64,000 nucleotides of DNA from Derxia lacustris (lineage in GTDB: Bacteria; Pseudomonadota; Gammaproteobacteria; Burkholderiales; Burkholderiaceae_E), in assembly GCF_002105195.1 (NCBI RefSeq), contig NZ_MUHU01000002.1, positions 248,001-312,000 of the forward strand, in the 5' to 3' direction. Of this stretch, positions 24,847-34,600 are shown piece by piece. The first letter of the stretch is position 1. Every line of letters starts with the position of its first letter. The translations under genes were made by a program, and so were the position numbers. Below the pieces are notes generated by a model. The model saw nothing but the letters and a program-made list of their open reading frames with translations. It was not told the origin of the DNA and ran no database searches.

Positions 24847-25035
24847 ATGCCCGTCCACATCGGCGAGTTCGAACTCACGCCGGCGCCGGCCGCTGCCGGC
24901 ATGCGCGCTTCCACCGCGAGCGATGCGGCCGACGGCGGCAGCCAGCCGCCCGCGCCCGAGCCGCCGCGTCCGGCCGCGCTGCAACAGGCCGCCGAGCAGC
25001 GCCGCGAACGCGCGCTGCGCAGCTTCGCGCACTGA
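24847..25035 (+). CDS. Small eCIS protein (Afp6-like position)
   Basis: The 62-residue product (MPVHIGEFELTPAPAAAG..., ending QQAAEQRRERALRSFAH) has a short beta-like start, an Ala/Pro-rich middle and a basic helix at the end. A very strong GAGGAGG site precedes ATG, and it lies ten bases after the hub adaptor gene. Afp and PVC clusters also carry a tiny gene of about 55-65 codons next to the hub adaptor; size and position match, although sequence alone is not diagnostic. Confidence 0.75.
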   Translation: MPVHIGEFELTPAPAAAGMRASTASDAADGGSQPPAPEPPRPAALQQAAEQRRERALRSFAH

Positions 25036-25092
25036 CGCCGCCGCAGTTCACCCGCGCCCTTCAACGCCACCGCCAACACCCCAGCCCCAGCC

Positions 25093-26172
25093 ATGCCCGA
25101 CGCCAATCTCCCGCTCGCTTCCGCCCGGCCCGTCGTGCTCGTCGACGGCAGTTCGGCGGCCGATCTGGCGGCGGCGCTGGCCGAGATGCGCGTCGAGGAA
25201 CGCAGCGACGGCATGGCGCGCTGCGAGCTGGCCTTCCACGGCTGGGGCCTGACGGCCGACGGCTCGCACGGCTATCCGCTGTTCGGCCGCGACCGGCTCG
25301 AATTCGGCAAGCGCATCGAGGTAAAGCTGCAGAACGACCGCATCTTTGCCGGCCGCATCAGCGCCATCGAGGGCCGCTTTCCGCGCCTGGGCGCCGGCGA
25401 GGTGCTGGTGGTGGTCTATGCCGAAGACCGGTTGCAGGACCTGCGCATGACGCGCCGCACGCGCTGCTTCGCGCAGGCGAGCGACGCCGACATCGCACGC
25501 CGCCTCGCCAGCGACCACGGCCTCGGCGCGCAGATCGACCTGCCCGGCCCGACCCACGCCGTCGTCGCCCAGGTCAACCAGAGCGACCTCGCCTTCCTGC
25601 GCGAACGCGCGCGCGCCGCCGGCGGCGAAGTCTGGCTGGCCGACGACACGCTGCATGTCGCGCCACGCCCGGCGCGTGCCGGCGGCGCCAGCATCGCGCT
25701 CGACTACGGCAGCACGCTGCTCGGCTTCGACGTGCGCGCCGACCTCGCGCTCCAGCGCACAAAACTCGACGTGAGCGGCTGGGACGTGGCCGCCAAGCGC
25801 GCGCTGCGCGAAAGCGCGACCGACAGCGTGCTGGCCGGCGAACTCGACGGCGGCGACAGCGGCCCGGCGCTGCTGCAACGCGGCTTCGGCGAGCGCGCCG
25901 ACAACGTCGCCCACCTCGCGCCCGCCGATGCCGGCGAAGCCCGCGCGCTCGCCGAAAGCTGGATGCGCCAGCTCGGCCGGCGCTTTGTCACCGGACGCGG
26001 CATCGCCACGCCCGACGCCCGCCTGCGCTGCGGCGCGCGCGTGGAACTGGGCGGCGTCGGCGCGATGTTCAACGGCAAGTACGCCGTCACCGAGGTCTGC
26101 CACCGCTACGACAACGTCGAGGGCCTGCGCACCGAATTCGCGGTCGAGCGCGCCGCCGTCGGCAAGCCCTGA
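25093..26172 (+). CDS. eCIS hub protein, gpD/VgrG N-terminal (gp27-like)
   Basis: The 359-residue protein shows the late-control-D/VgrG hub pattern: FGKRIEVKLQNDRIFAGRIS followed by AIEG, LVVVYAEDRLQDLRMTRRTR, FAQASDADIARRLASDHGL and VVAQVNQSDLAFLRERARAA. It ends with ARALAESWMRQLGRRFVTGR and YAVTEVCHRYDNVEGL. These are the segments of the gp27-like ring that holds the spike. In Afp8/VgrG the OB-fold spike is normally fused to it, but here the protein stops and the spike is encoded separately at 26218. Confidence 0.87.
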   Translation: MPDANLPLASARPVVLVDGSSAADLAAALAEMRVEERSDGMARCELAFHGWGLTADGSHGYPLFGRDRLEFGKRIEVKLQNDRIFAGRISAIEGRFPRLGAGEVLVVVYAEDRLQDLRMTRRTRCFAQASDADIARRLASDHGLGAQIDLPGPTHAVVAQVNQSDLAFLRERARAAGGEVWLADDTLHVAPRPARAGGASIALDYGSTLLGFDVRADLALQRTKLDVSGWDVAAKRALRESATDSVLAGELDGGDSGPALLQRGFGERADNVAHLAPADAGEARALAESWMRQLGRRFVTGRGIATPDARLRCGARVELGGVGAMFNGKYAVTEVCHRYDNVEGLRTEFAVERAAVGKP

Positions 26173-26217
26173 CGCCCGCGCCAGCCCACCACCGCCCGAT
26201 CACCGAAAGCCGCCGCC

Positions 26218-26928
26218 ATGTTCGACTTCACCCCTGCCGAAGCGCTCTACGCCGACCGCCTGCCGTCCGGCTGGGGCGGGCGCTGGTACGGCTGCCATGT
26301 GGCCGTCGTGACCGACCTGCGCGACCCCGACAGCCAGGGCCGCATCAAGCTCACGCTGCCCTGGACGCCCGACGGCAAGGGCGAGCGCTATGAAGCCTGG
26401 GCCCGCGTCGCGACGCTGTTCGCCGGCAACAACCGTGGCTCGTGGTTCATGCCCGATGTCGACGATGAAGTGCTGGTCGTGTTCGAGGGCGGCGATCCGC
26501 GCCATCCCTGCGTGATCGGCGGGCTGTGGAACGGCCGCGACGCGCCGCCCGAAAGCCCCGACGCCAACAACGCGAAGAAGACGATCCGCAGCCGCAACGG
26601 CGTGCTCATCAGCATCGAGGACAGGTCCGGGCAGGAAAGCATCGTCATCGCCACGCCGGGCGGCTGCTCGGTCACGCTCAAGGACGGGCCGGGGAGCATC
26701 GAGGCCAAGGACAGCAACGGCAACAGCGTGAAGCTGGAGCCGGCCGGCATCACGGTGAATGCGTCGGCGCAGGTCAAGGTCAGCGCGAGTCAGGTCGAGG
26801 TGTCGGCCGGCATGGTCACGGTGAATGCCGGCATGTCCAAGTTCTCGGGCGTGGTGCAGGCCGACACGGTCATCACCAACACCATCATCGCGGCCACCTA
26901 CACGCCGGGCGCGGGGAACATCCTGTGA
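26218..26928 (+). CDS. eCIS central spike protein, gp5-like OB fold plus beta-helix
   Basis: The 236-residue protein has an OB-fold domain (WYGCHVAVVTDLRDPDSQGR, then WARVATLFAGNNRGSWFMPD and EVLVVFEGGDPRHPCVIGGL WNG, about 20-105). A beta-helical needle with short repeats follows: SVTLKDGPGSIEAKDSNGNS, VKLEPAGITVNASAQVKVSA, VEVSAGMVTVNAG. It ends IIAATYTPGAGNIL, a typical end for CIS spikes. This trimer should form the puncturing tip. No separate PAAR gene was found in the cluster. The last four bases overlap the GTG start of the next gene. Confidence 0.9.
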   Translation: MFDFTPAEALYADRLPSGWGGRWYGCHVAVVTDLRDPDSQGRIKLTLPWTPDGKGERYEAWARVATLFAGNNRGSWFMPDVDDEVLVVFEGGDPRHPCVIGGLWNGRDAPPESPDANNAKKTIRSRNGVLISIEDRSGQESIVIATPGGCSVTLKDGPGSIEAKDSNGNSVKLEPAGITVNASAQVKVSASQVEVSAGMVTVNAGMSKFSGVVQADTVITNTIIAATYTPGAGNIL

Positions 26929-29006
26929 GCGCGAAGCATGTGTTGCGCTGGGTCGGCGCCGAGGCTTTCGTGGCCCAGCCGGTGCGGCCGGCGCCGGCGC
27001 TGCTGCGCTTCGACGGCGACGATTTCATGGACCGGCTGCTCGGGCTGCTGGCGCAATCGCCGCAGCGGCTGCCGGAGCTGATCGCCAAGTACGAAAGCTG
27101 GAGCGGCGTGGGCGAGCCGACGCCGGCGCCGTCGGCCACGGCGCTCGCCTTCGACGGTGCGCGGCCGGCGCGGCTGCTCAAGCGCGGCACGGCGCTGCTC
27201 GGCTTTCGGCGCGACGCGCAGGCGACGCAAAGCCCGGCCACTTCGGCCGAGGTGATGACGCTGCCGCCGCCGGCGCCGGTCACGCCCACGCTCAAGCTGT
27301 TCCAGCCGGTGCATCAGCGCTACTACCTCGCGGCCGCGCATCTGGTCTGCGAGCTGCCGGGGTTGCCGCCGCGCGTCACCTCGGGCGGCGACAAGTCGGG
27401 CTTCGTGCTGCGGCGGCTGTTCACGCTGGCCGACGGCAATGGCACGCGCGTGGTCGAGCACGCCTTCATCAAGCCGACCGGCGAGGCCGGCTACTGGGCG
27501 CCGGTCGCCACGCCGGCCGCGCGCTGCGCCGACAGCGAGGAATGGCTGCCGGTCTTCCCGCTCAACTACGACCCGCCGGCGGGCCCGCGCCGCAGCATGC
27601 TCGGCGGGCTGATCCCGGTCGCGCGGCATGACGAATACCGCTTCGCGCGGCGCGCGGCGGCCGAGCCGACCACGGCTGCCGACGCGAGCGGCTGGAGCCG
27701 CGCCGACGACCTCAAGGCGCTCGCGCGCATGAAGGTGCTGGCGCCGTGGCAGGCGCTGGTCGAGCGCGCGGTGCAAAGCCTCGACGCCGCGCGCATCGGC
27801 TTCGACAAGGACCAGAACGAGATTCCCGCCAGCGCCGCGCAGATCAAGGCCGCCGCCATCGCGCTCAACGACCAGCTCTGCGAAGCCTCGTGGCGGCTGA
27901 TGCAGGACCTGCGCGAATTCATCGATGCCCATCTGCCGCAGACCGCCGCGCGGCTCGGCTCGGTGGCGCCGGCCAATCCGCCCGCCAGCGACGCGCCGGG
28001 CCGGCTGCTGCGCGCGCTGGAGGACATCGCCTGGCCGGCGGCGTGGCGCACGACGCTGCCGGACAGCATCGCGCGCTCGCTGTCGTCGGCGGTGGTGGTC
28101 GCGGGCAAGCGGCCGCTGGCGCTGTCGCTACGCGCCGCGCTCAGTTCGATTGCCGCCGCCTCGGCCAGCCTCGATGCCGCCGACCGGCTGTTCTCGCCGC
28201 AGTCCGACGGCACGCCGTCGATCTGGCCCGGCTTTGCGCTGCCGCTGCTGCTGGCCGACGTGGGCGGCACGGTGGCCAGCGCCGATCCGCGCCTGCGCCT
28301 CGCGTTCGCCAACGGCACGGTCGCGCTGGTGCCGAGCGACACCACGCAGGACGACGCCATCGCCTACATCGACGCCTTCGCCGCCACGCTCGAAGACACC
28401 ATCGACGCGGCCGTCGCCGCGCAGCAATCGGGCAGCGCCAATCCGCAACCGGCCGCCGCCGCGCGCCTGGCCGCCGAGCTGCAACAGGCGCTCTCCGAGG
28501 ACGCCGGCCCGCCGCGCTTCGTGCTGCGCTTCGTGCACCGGCGCTGCGATTGCGGGCCGCTGCATCCGCTCGTCATCTCGGCGCCGAGCGAGGTCTTTGA
28601 ACTTGCCGGCTTCTTCGACAGCGAGGCGCCGCTGCGGCCGATCCGCATCGCCCTGCCCTTCGACACCACGCCGGGCGGGCTGCGCAAGCACGGCCGCAAC
28701 AGCGCTTTCATCATGAGCGACCTGCTCTGCGGCCAGATGAAGCGGGTGCGCCGCATGGGCTTCGGCCGCATGGTCCGCTCGGTGCTGCCCTGGCCCTTTC
28801 ACAAGGACCTGGACGCGAACGAGGCCCAGGTGTGCAGCGGGCCGTCGGGCAGCTTCGGGACCATCTGCACGCTGTCGATTCCGATCATCACCATCGTCGC
28901 CTTCGTGCTGCTCATCGTCATCGCGACGCTGCTCGATCTCATCTTCCGCTGGCTGCCGTTTCTCATCGCCTGCTTCCCGGTGCCCGGCCTGAAAGGAAAG
29001 CGCTGA
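26925..29006 (+). CDS. Large eCIS-locus protein with C-terminal membrane segment
   Basis: I do not recognise the family. The 693-residue product begins at GTG (overlapping the spike stop as GTGA). It has a mixed N-terminal region (VLRWVGAEAFVAQPVRPAPA; HQRYYLAAAHLVCELPGLPP) and a helical middle with IALNDQLCEASWRLMQDLRE. A conserved-looking block follows: PPRFVLRFVHRRCDCGPLHP, FELAGFFDSEAPLRPIRIAL and GGLRKHGRNSAFIMSDLLCG. It ends with CTLSIPIITIVAFVLLIVIA and DLIFRWLPFLIACF (about 647-688), a membrane helix or hairpin before KGKR. Structural eCIS proteins are normally soluble, so this is a candidate membrane anchor. It overlaps the gp25 gene by one base and is therefore part of the operon. 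Confidence 0.8.
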   Translation: MSAKHVLRWVGAEAFVAQPVRPAPALLRFDGDDFMDRLLGLLAQSPQRLPELIAKYESWSGVGEPTPAPSATALAFDGARPARLLKRGTALLGFRRDAQATQSPATSAEVMTLPPPAPVTPTLKLFQPVHQRYYLAAAHLVCELPGLPPRVTSGGDKSGFVLRRLFTLADGNGTRVVEHAFIKPTGEAGYWAPVATPAARCADSEEWLPVFPLNYDPPAGPRRSMLGGLIPVARHDEYRFARRAAAEPTTAADASGWSRADDLKALARMKVLAPWQALVERAVQSLDAARIGFDKDQNEIPASAAQIKAAAIALNDQLCEASWRLMQDLREFIDAHLPQTAARLGSVAPANPPASDAPGRLLRALEDIAWPAAWRTTLPDSIARSLSSAVVVAGKRPLALSLRAALSSIAAASASLDAADRLFSPQSDGTPSIWPGFALPLLLADVGGTVASADPRLRLAFANGTVALVPSDTTQDDAIAYIDAFAATLEDTIDAAVAAQQSGSANPQPAAAARLAAELQQALSEDAGPPRFVLRFVHRRCDCGPLHPLVISAPSEVFELAGFFDSEAPLRPIRIALPFDTTPGGLRKHGRNSAFIMSDLLCGQMKRVRRMGFGRMVRSVLPWPFHKDLDANEAQVCSGPSGSFGTICTLSIPIITIVAFVLLIVIATLLDLIFRWLPFLIACFPVPGLKGKR

Positions 29007-29401
29007 TGGACGACGCCAGCATCTACGGGCGGGGCTTCGGCTTTCCGCTGCGCGTGACCGCCGACGGCCGCATGGCCTGGTCGAGCGGCGAAGCCAATGT
29101 GCGCGAATCGCTGAAGCTGGTGCTGCTCACCGGCCAGGGCGAGCGGCTGCGCCGGCCGGGCTTTGGCGCCGGGCTGGAGCGCTTTCTGTTCGAGCCGAAC
29201 ACGCCGCCCACCTGGCGCGCGATCGAGGAAAGCATCCGCCGCAGCCTGGAGCGCTTCGAGCCGCGCCTGAAGGTCGATTCGGTCAGCGTCGGCGCCGATC
29301 CGTCCGATCCCGAGGCGGCGCTCGCCACGCTCGCCTTCACGCTGGTCGCCACCGGCGAGGCCGGCCGCACCACGCTCAGCGTGCCGGTGCAGGGCCGCTG
29401 A
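29006..29401 (+). CDS. eCIS baseplate protein, gp25/GPW family
   Basis: The 131-residue protein matches the T4 gp25 fold: YGRGFGFPLRVTADGRMAWS, NVRESLKLVLLTGQGERLRR PGFGAGLERFLFEPN, then a helix IRRSLERFEPRLKVDSVSV. The GERLRRPGFG segment holds the conserved EPR-like core used to nucleate the sheath. Family length is 110-140. It overlaps the upstream gene by one base and has a GAAAGGAAAG site upstream. In the particle it links the baseplate wedge to the first sheath ring. Confidence 0.92.
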   Translation: MDDASIYGRGFGFPLRVTADGRMAWSSGEANVRESLKLVLLTGQGERLRRPGFGAGLERFLFEPNTPPTWRAIEESIRRSLERFEPRLKVDSVSVGADPSDPEAALATLAFTLVATGEAGRTTLSVPVQGR

Positions 29402-29433
29402 ACGCCCGCCCGCCGCCAACCTCCGAGACCGCC

Positions 29434-31647
29434 ATGCCGATCACCCTGCCCGCCATCGACGACCGCGACTTCGACAGCCTGGTGCGCGATGCGCTCGCCT
29501 ACGCCTCGGTGCACGCGCCCGAATGGACCCACACCGGCCCGTCCGATCCCGGCGTGACCCTGGTCGAGCTGTTCGCCTTCATGGCGGAAAGCCTGCTCTA
29601 CCGCGCCAACCTCATCCCCGAGCGCAACCGGCTCAAGTTCCTGCAACTGCTCGGCATCAAGCTGCTGCCGGCCAGCCCGGCGCACGGGCTGGTGCAGCTG
29701 CGCAACGAATCGCCCGAGCGCCGCCGGGTGACGCTGCTGCCCGGCTTGCAAGCCTTTGCAGGCGCGCTGCCCTTCATCACCGACAGCGGGCTCGACCTGC
29801 CGCCGGTCGAGGGCCTCGCGGTGTTCAAGCGCACCGTGGCCGCGCCCGATCCGGCGCTGCTCGACTACTACCGCCAGCTCTACGAAGCCACCGGCCGCGA
29901 CTGGGCCGCCGGCGGCAGCGCGCTCGCGCCGGTGCTCTACGAAACCGTCGCGCTCGACGACCTGCCGGCCGCCTTCGACGTGGGCGCCGAGGCGGTCGAC
30001 GGCGCGCTCTGGCTCGCGCTGCTCGCGCCCAAGGCCGCCAGCGCCGCCGAGCGCGAACAGGTGCGCAACGAGCTGGCCGAATCGACGCTGTCCATCGGCC
30101 TCGTGCCCGAACGCGCCGATCCGTCGGCGGCCATCGTGCCGGGCGCGAGCGCGCGGCCGGCGCCGGCGCTCGGCGTGTGGATTCCCAAGGTCGGCAGCAG
30201 CGCCAGCTATGCCCGGCTCGACGCGGTCGCGCCGGCCGGCTTTCCGGACCGCGCCGGCATCCTGCAAGTGACGCTGCCGCGCGCCGAAGCCATCGCCAGC
30301 TGGGGCATCGACGAGCCGCTCGAAGCCGGCGTCGGCGAGCTGCCGCCGCTGCTGGTCGACGACGAACTCAACGACCGGCTGCTGACCTGGCTGCGCATCG
30401 ACGGGCTGGGCACGGCGGGCGTGAAGCTGCGCTGGGCCGGCGTGCATTGCGCCACGGTCACCCAGCGCACGCGGGTCGAGCGCGAAATCCTCGCGCCCGG
30501 CGACGGCGATGTGGACCAGCAGCGCCAGCTCGGCCACGGTCAGGTGCTGGCCGATTCGATTGCGCTCGCGGTCGGCGGCGTGAGCTGGCAGCTCACCGAT
30601 GAACTCGAAGCCGCTCCCGCCGAAGGCAAGGCCGGCTCGAACGTGTTTGCGCTCGACGCCGAGGCCGGCCTTCTGCGCTTTGGCGACGGCACCCACGGCG
30701 CGCGGCCCGCGCCCGGCGCCGCGATTGCCGCGCGCTACGACTGGTCGAACGGCGCCGACGGCAATGTCGCGGCCGGCGCAATCGCGCTTGCGCCCGCGCT
30801 GCCGGCCGGCATCAAGCTCGGCAATCCGGTCGCCTGCACCGGCGGCAGCAATGCCGAGACCGCCGCCGACGGCGAGCGCCGCATTCCTCTCGTGCTGCGG
30901 CACCGCGACCGCGCGGTGAGCGCCGACGATTTCGCCGACATCCTCAAGGCCGCGCCGGGCGCCGACACCGGCCGGGTCGAGGTGCTCGCGGCCTGGCATC
31001 CCGAGCTGTCGCCGGCGCTGCCGGGCGATCAGCCGGGCGTGGTCACCTGCATGGTCATTCCGCGCACCGACCCCGCGCACCCCGACAACCCGCTGCCCGA
31101 TGCCGATTTCATCGACGCGCTGTGCAGCCATCTGGCGCCGCGCCGGCTGGTGACTTGCGAGGTGCTGCTGCGCGGGCCGGTGTATGCGGGCGTGTGGATC
31201 AGCGTGGGCATCGAGATCGTGGCCGGGCAGTCGGTGGCGACGGTGCGCGACCGGGTGCGCACCGCCCTGCGCGATCACCTCGCGCCGCTGCCGCCGGCCG
31301 TGACCGGCGCACCCGCAGCCACGCTGCCGGGGCTGGAGAACGGCTGGCCGCTGTTCCGCGCCGTGACTGCGCTGGAGCTGGCGGCGGTGGTCGCGCGCAC
31401 CACCGGCGTGGCCGGCGTGGCCGGGCTGCTGCTTGGAGACGCCAACGGCAGCCGGCGCGACAGCGTTGCGATGCAGGGGCTGCAACTGCCCTACATCGCC
31501 GGGCTGTCGGTGACGCTCGGCGATCCGGTGTCGCTCGACGATCTGGTCGGGCGCGGCAGCGGCGCGGGCGACGGCGCGGACGGCAGCGGCGACGGCGGCA
31601 CGCGCGCGCGCCGTCTGCCGGTGCCCAAGATTCCGCAGGAGTGCTGA
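29434..31647 (+). CDS. eCIS baseplate wedge protein, J-like (Afp11/gp6)
   Basis: The 737-residue protein has the putative baseplate assembly (J-like) signature: LPAIDDRDFDSLVRDALAYA, HTGPSDPGVTLVELFAFMAE SLLYRANLIPERNRLKFLQL LGI at the N-terminus. LVLRHRDRAVSADDFADILK and a C-terminal domain VTCEVLLRGPVYAGVWISVG IEIVAGQS follow. These match Afp11/Pvc11, which builds the wedge ring with Afp12. The last 30 residues are an Asp/Gly/Arg tail. It carries one of the TGCAA-N4-TTGCA palindromes at 29747-29760. The next gene starts two bases after the stop. Confidence 0.9.
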   Translation: MPITLPAIDDRDFDSLVRDALAYASVHAPEWTHTGPSDPGVTLVELFAFMAESLLYRANLIPERNRLKFLQLLGIKLLPASPAHGLVQLRNESPERRRVTLLPGLQAFAGALPFITDSGLDLPPVEGLAVFKRTVAAPDPALLDYYRQLYEATGRDWAAGGSALAPVLYETVALDDLPAAFDVGAEAVDGALWLALLAPKAASAAEREQVRNELAESTLSIGLVPERADPSAAIVPGASARPAPALGVWIPKVGSSASYARLDAVAPAGFPDRAGILQVTLPRAEAIASWGIDEPLEAGVGELPPLLVDDELNDRLLTWLRIDGLGTAGVKLRWAGVHCATVTQRTRVEREILAPGDGDVDQQRQLGHGQVLADSIALAVGGVSWQLTDELEAAPAEGKAGSNVFALDAEAGLLRFGDGTHGARPAPGAAIAARYDWSNGADGNVAAGAIALAPALPAGIKLGNPVACTGGSNAETAADGERRIPLVLRHRDRAVSADDFADILKAAPGADTGRVEVLAAWHPELSPALPGDQPGVVTCMVIPRTDPAHPDNPLPDADFIDALCSHLAPRRLVTCEVLLRGPVYAGVWISVGIEIVAGQSVATVRDRVRTALRDHLAPLPPAVTGAPAATLPGLENGWPLFRAVTALELAAVVARTTGVAGVAGLLLGDANGSRRDSVAMQGLQLPYIAGLSVTLGDPVSLDDLVGRGSGAGDGADGSGDGGTRARRLPVPKIPQEC

Positions 31648-31649
31648 GC

Positions 31650-34600
31650 ATGGATGCCAACGGCAGCCGCTACCGCGCCCTCGTCACGCAGGGTGATTGG
31701 CAGGCGGTGCTCGACAGCGCGCTGGCCGGCGTGCCGCTCGGCGACCGTCCGCTCGAATGGGCCGACGGCAGCAGCGGCAGCGGGCCGATCGCCACCAACT
31801 GCGGCGCGGGCGGGCTGGCGCTCAAGGGCCTGCTCTACGAATTTCGCGCACGCGGCGTGGAGGCCGCGCCGCTTGCCGAGGACGGCGGGCGCGGCGGCGC
31901 CTTCGATGCCTGGGGGAATCTGTATTCGCTGTCGACCGACCGGCGCGCGATCCGCATCCGCTCGGCGGGCAGCGGCGCGATGTCGGACTTCTGGCCGGTG
32001 ACCGGCGAGCAGCCGGGCGCGCCGCAGCGCGACGGGATTGCCGCCATCGAGGGACTGACGGCGGGGCGGCGCGCGCCGGGGCCGGGCGGCTTTGCGCCGG
32101 TGAACAAGCCGGCCGATCCGGCGCCGCTCGCGCTCGATGCGCTGGCGGTCACGCGCGGGCATTACCTCGTGGTGGCGTCGGCGGCGGCGGGCGGATTGCT
32201 GATCTTTGATCTGCACGGCGCCGGGCCTCCGCTGTTCCAGGGCTGGCCGGGGCTGGGCCGGCTGCCGGGCGAGGCACCGGGCGCGGCGCGCACCGCCGAG
32301 GCGCTGATCGCGCTGGAAGACGGCGGCATTGGCGCGCTGGTGAATGGCTGGCTCTGGCGCGTCGGCGCCGATCTCAAGCCGCGCGTGGCGGCGTCGGCGG
32401 TGGCGCCGGCCTTCGGGCCAAAGCCGGCCGCCGACGGTGCCGCGCCGGCCGAAGCGGATGGCGCAGCACCGGCCGCCCCGGCAGACGGCGCCACGCCTGC
32501 CGCCAAGGCCGCACCCGCCACGCCGCAACCCTGCACCCTCGACCTGCGCCCGGCGCTCGCCGACCCCGCGCTGCTCGCCAGCCTCGCGCCCGGCGACGCG
32601 CTGCCCGCCGACGCCCTCGCCGCGATCCGCGTCACCGCCGTCGCGGCGCTGCGCGGCGAACGCCTGCTCGTCGTCGGCCGGCGCGACATCGACGGCATCG
32701 CCACACCCGTCGCCGGCGCGCTCCACCTCGACGGCCGCGTGCTGCCACTGCTGCGCCGCGACCGCGTCGAAGCCGTGCCCGCCGGCCCGCTCGACGCGCT
32801 CATCGCCGAAGTCGTCGAGGCGCGTGCCGACGGCGGCGAACGCCCACGCCCGGCGCTCGCCAGCCGCGCGCTCGCGGTCGATTACGGCAGCGACGCCAGC
32901 GCCGCCGACGCCGGCTTCGGCTTCCTCGTGCTCGCGGCCGGCGGCGACCAGGCCTTCCGCTTCGCGGCCGAATGGCGCGCCGACGGGGCGCTCGCCATCG
33001 GCATCGCGCGCGACTTTCTGCCGCTGCGGCGCTATCTGGGCCTGGGGCTGGCCGCGCTGCCGGGCGGGCTGGTGCTGCATGCCTATCCGGCGGCGCGCGT
33101 GTTCTATGCCGCCGACGAGCGCTGGGTGCCGCTGCTCGCGCTGCCGCAGCCGCGCCATCTGCGTGCCGCCAGCCTCGACCTGCCGGCCTGGGACAGCGGC
33201 ATCGTGGCCTGCGTCTGGCACCGCGTCGCGCTCGACCTGCGCCTGCCGCCGGGCACGACGGTCGTCATCGAAACCCGCGCCGCCGACGACCCCGCCGACC
33301 TTGCGCGCCAGCCCTGGCAGCGCGAGCCCGGCCCGGCGCGCAGCCCCGCCGGCAGCGAGCTGCCGTGGCGCGGCTCGGGCGCCTGCGCCGGCGCAGCGAG
33401 CACCGACGCCGCCTCCGGCACCTGGGCCACGCTGCTGCAATCCGCCCACGGCCGCTGGCTGCAACTGCGCCTGAGCCTTGCCGGCGACGGCAAGCAGACG
33501 CCGCTGCTGCGCGGCCTGCGCGCCTGGTATCCGCGCTTCTCCTACGCCCGCGAATATCTGCCGCCGGTCTACCGCGCCGACCCGGCCAGCGCCGATTTCC
33601 TCGACCGCTTCCTCGCGCTGTTCGAGGGTGAATTCACGCGCTGGGAAGACCGCATCGCCGCCGCCCAATGGCTGCTCGATGCGCGCACCGCGCCAGCCGG
33701 CGCGCTCGACTGGCTCGCCAGCTGGGTCGGCCTCGCGCTCGACCCGGCCCTGGACGACGCGCGCCGCCGCCTGCTGCTGCGCCACGCCGTCACCCGCCAT
33801 GCGCGGCGCGGCACCGTGCCCGGCCTGCTGCTCACCGCGACGCTCGCCTGGGAGCCGGTCATCGACGAAGCCTGGCTCGCCGCGCCCGAGCAACTGGCCA
33901 CGCGCGCCCACGGCCTGCGCCTGCAGGAGCTGTTCGGCCTCGTGCCGCCGCTGCCCGCGAGCGCCTGGAACCCGGCCACGCAGAACCGCGCGCAACTGCT
34001 CGCGCGGCTGGCCGGCGACGATTCGCTGGTCGATCTGCAAGCCGTTGCAGCGCTTGGCGCGAGCTGGCCCGCGCCCACCGGCAGCACGCCGGCCGCACGC
34101 CGCGCCGCGCTGCTCGGCGCGCTCGGCTTCGTCCCGCGCGGGCCCATCGAGGAAGCCCGGCTCTGGCCGGCCTGGGTCGAGGCGCGCGCCGCCGACGCCG
34201 CAGTCACCGGCACCGCCCTGCCCGCCGACGAACCCGCCAGCGCCGCCGACCGCACCGACTGGACCGCCTACCTCGCCGCCAGCGCGCCCTGCGCACCGCT
34301 GCGCCGCCGCTGGCAGGACTTCCTCTCGCGCCGCTGGCGCCGCATCTCGGCGCTCAACGCCGCCTGGGGCACGCGCTGGCGCGACTTCGACCGCATCCCG
34401 GCGCCGGTCGCGCTGCCGGCCAGCGACGCCGCGCTCGCCGACTGGCACCGCTTCGAGTCGCGCGTGCTGCGCGGCCTGACCGGCGCGCACCGCTTTCGCG
34501 TGGTGCTGCCGCTGCCCGATACCGGGCTCGATCTCGACGACCTCGCGCGCCGCCGCGACGCCGTGCTGCGCGCGGTCGAGGCCGAGAAGCCCGCGCACAC

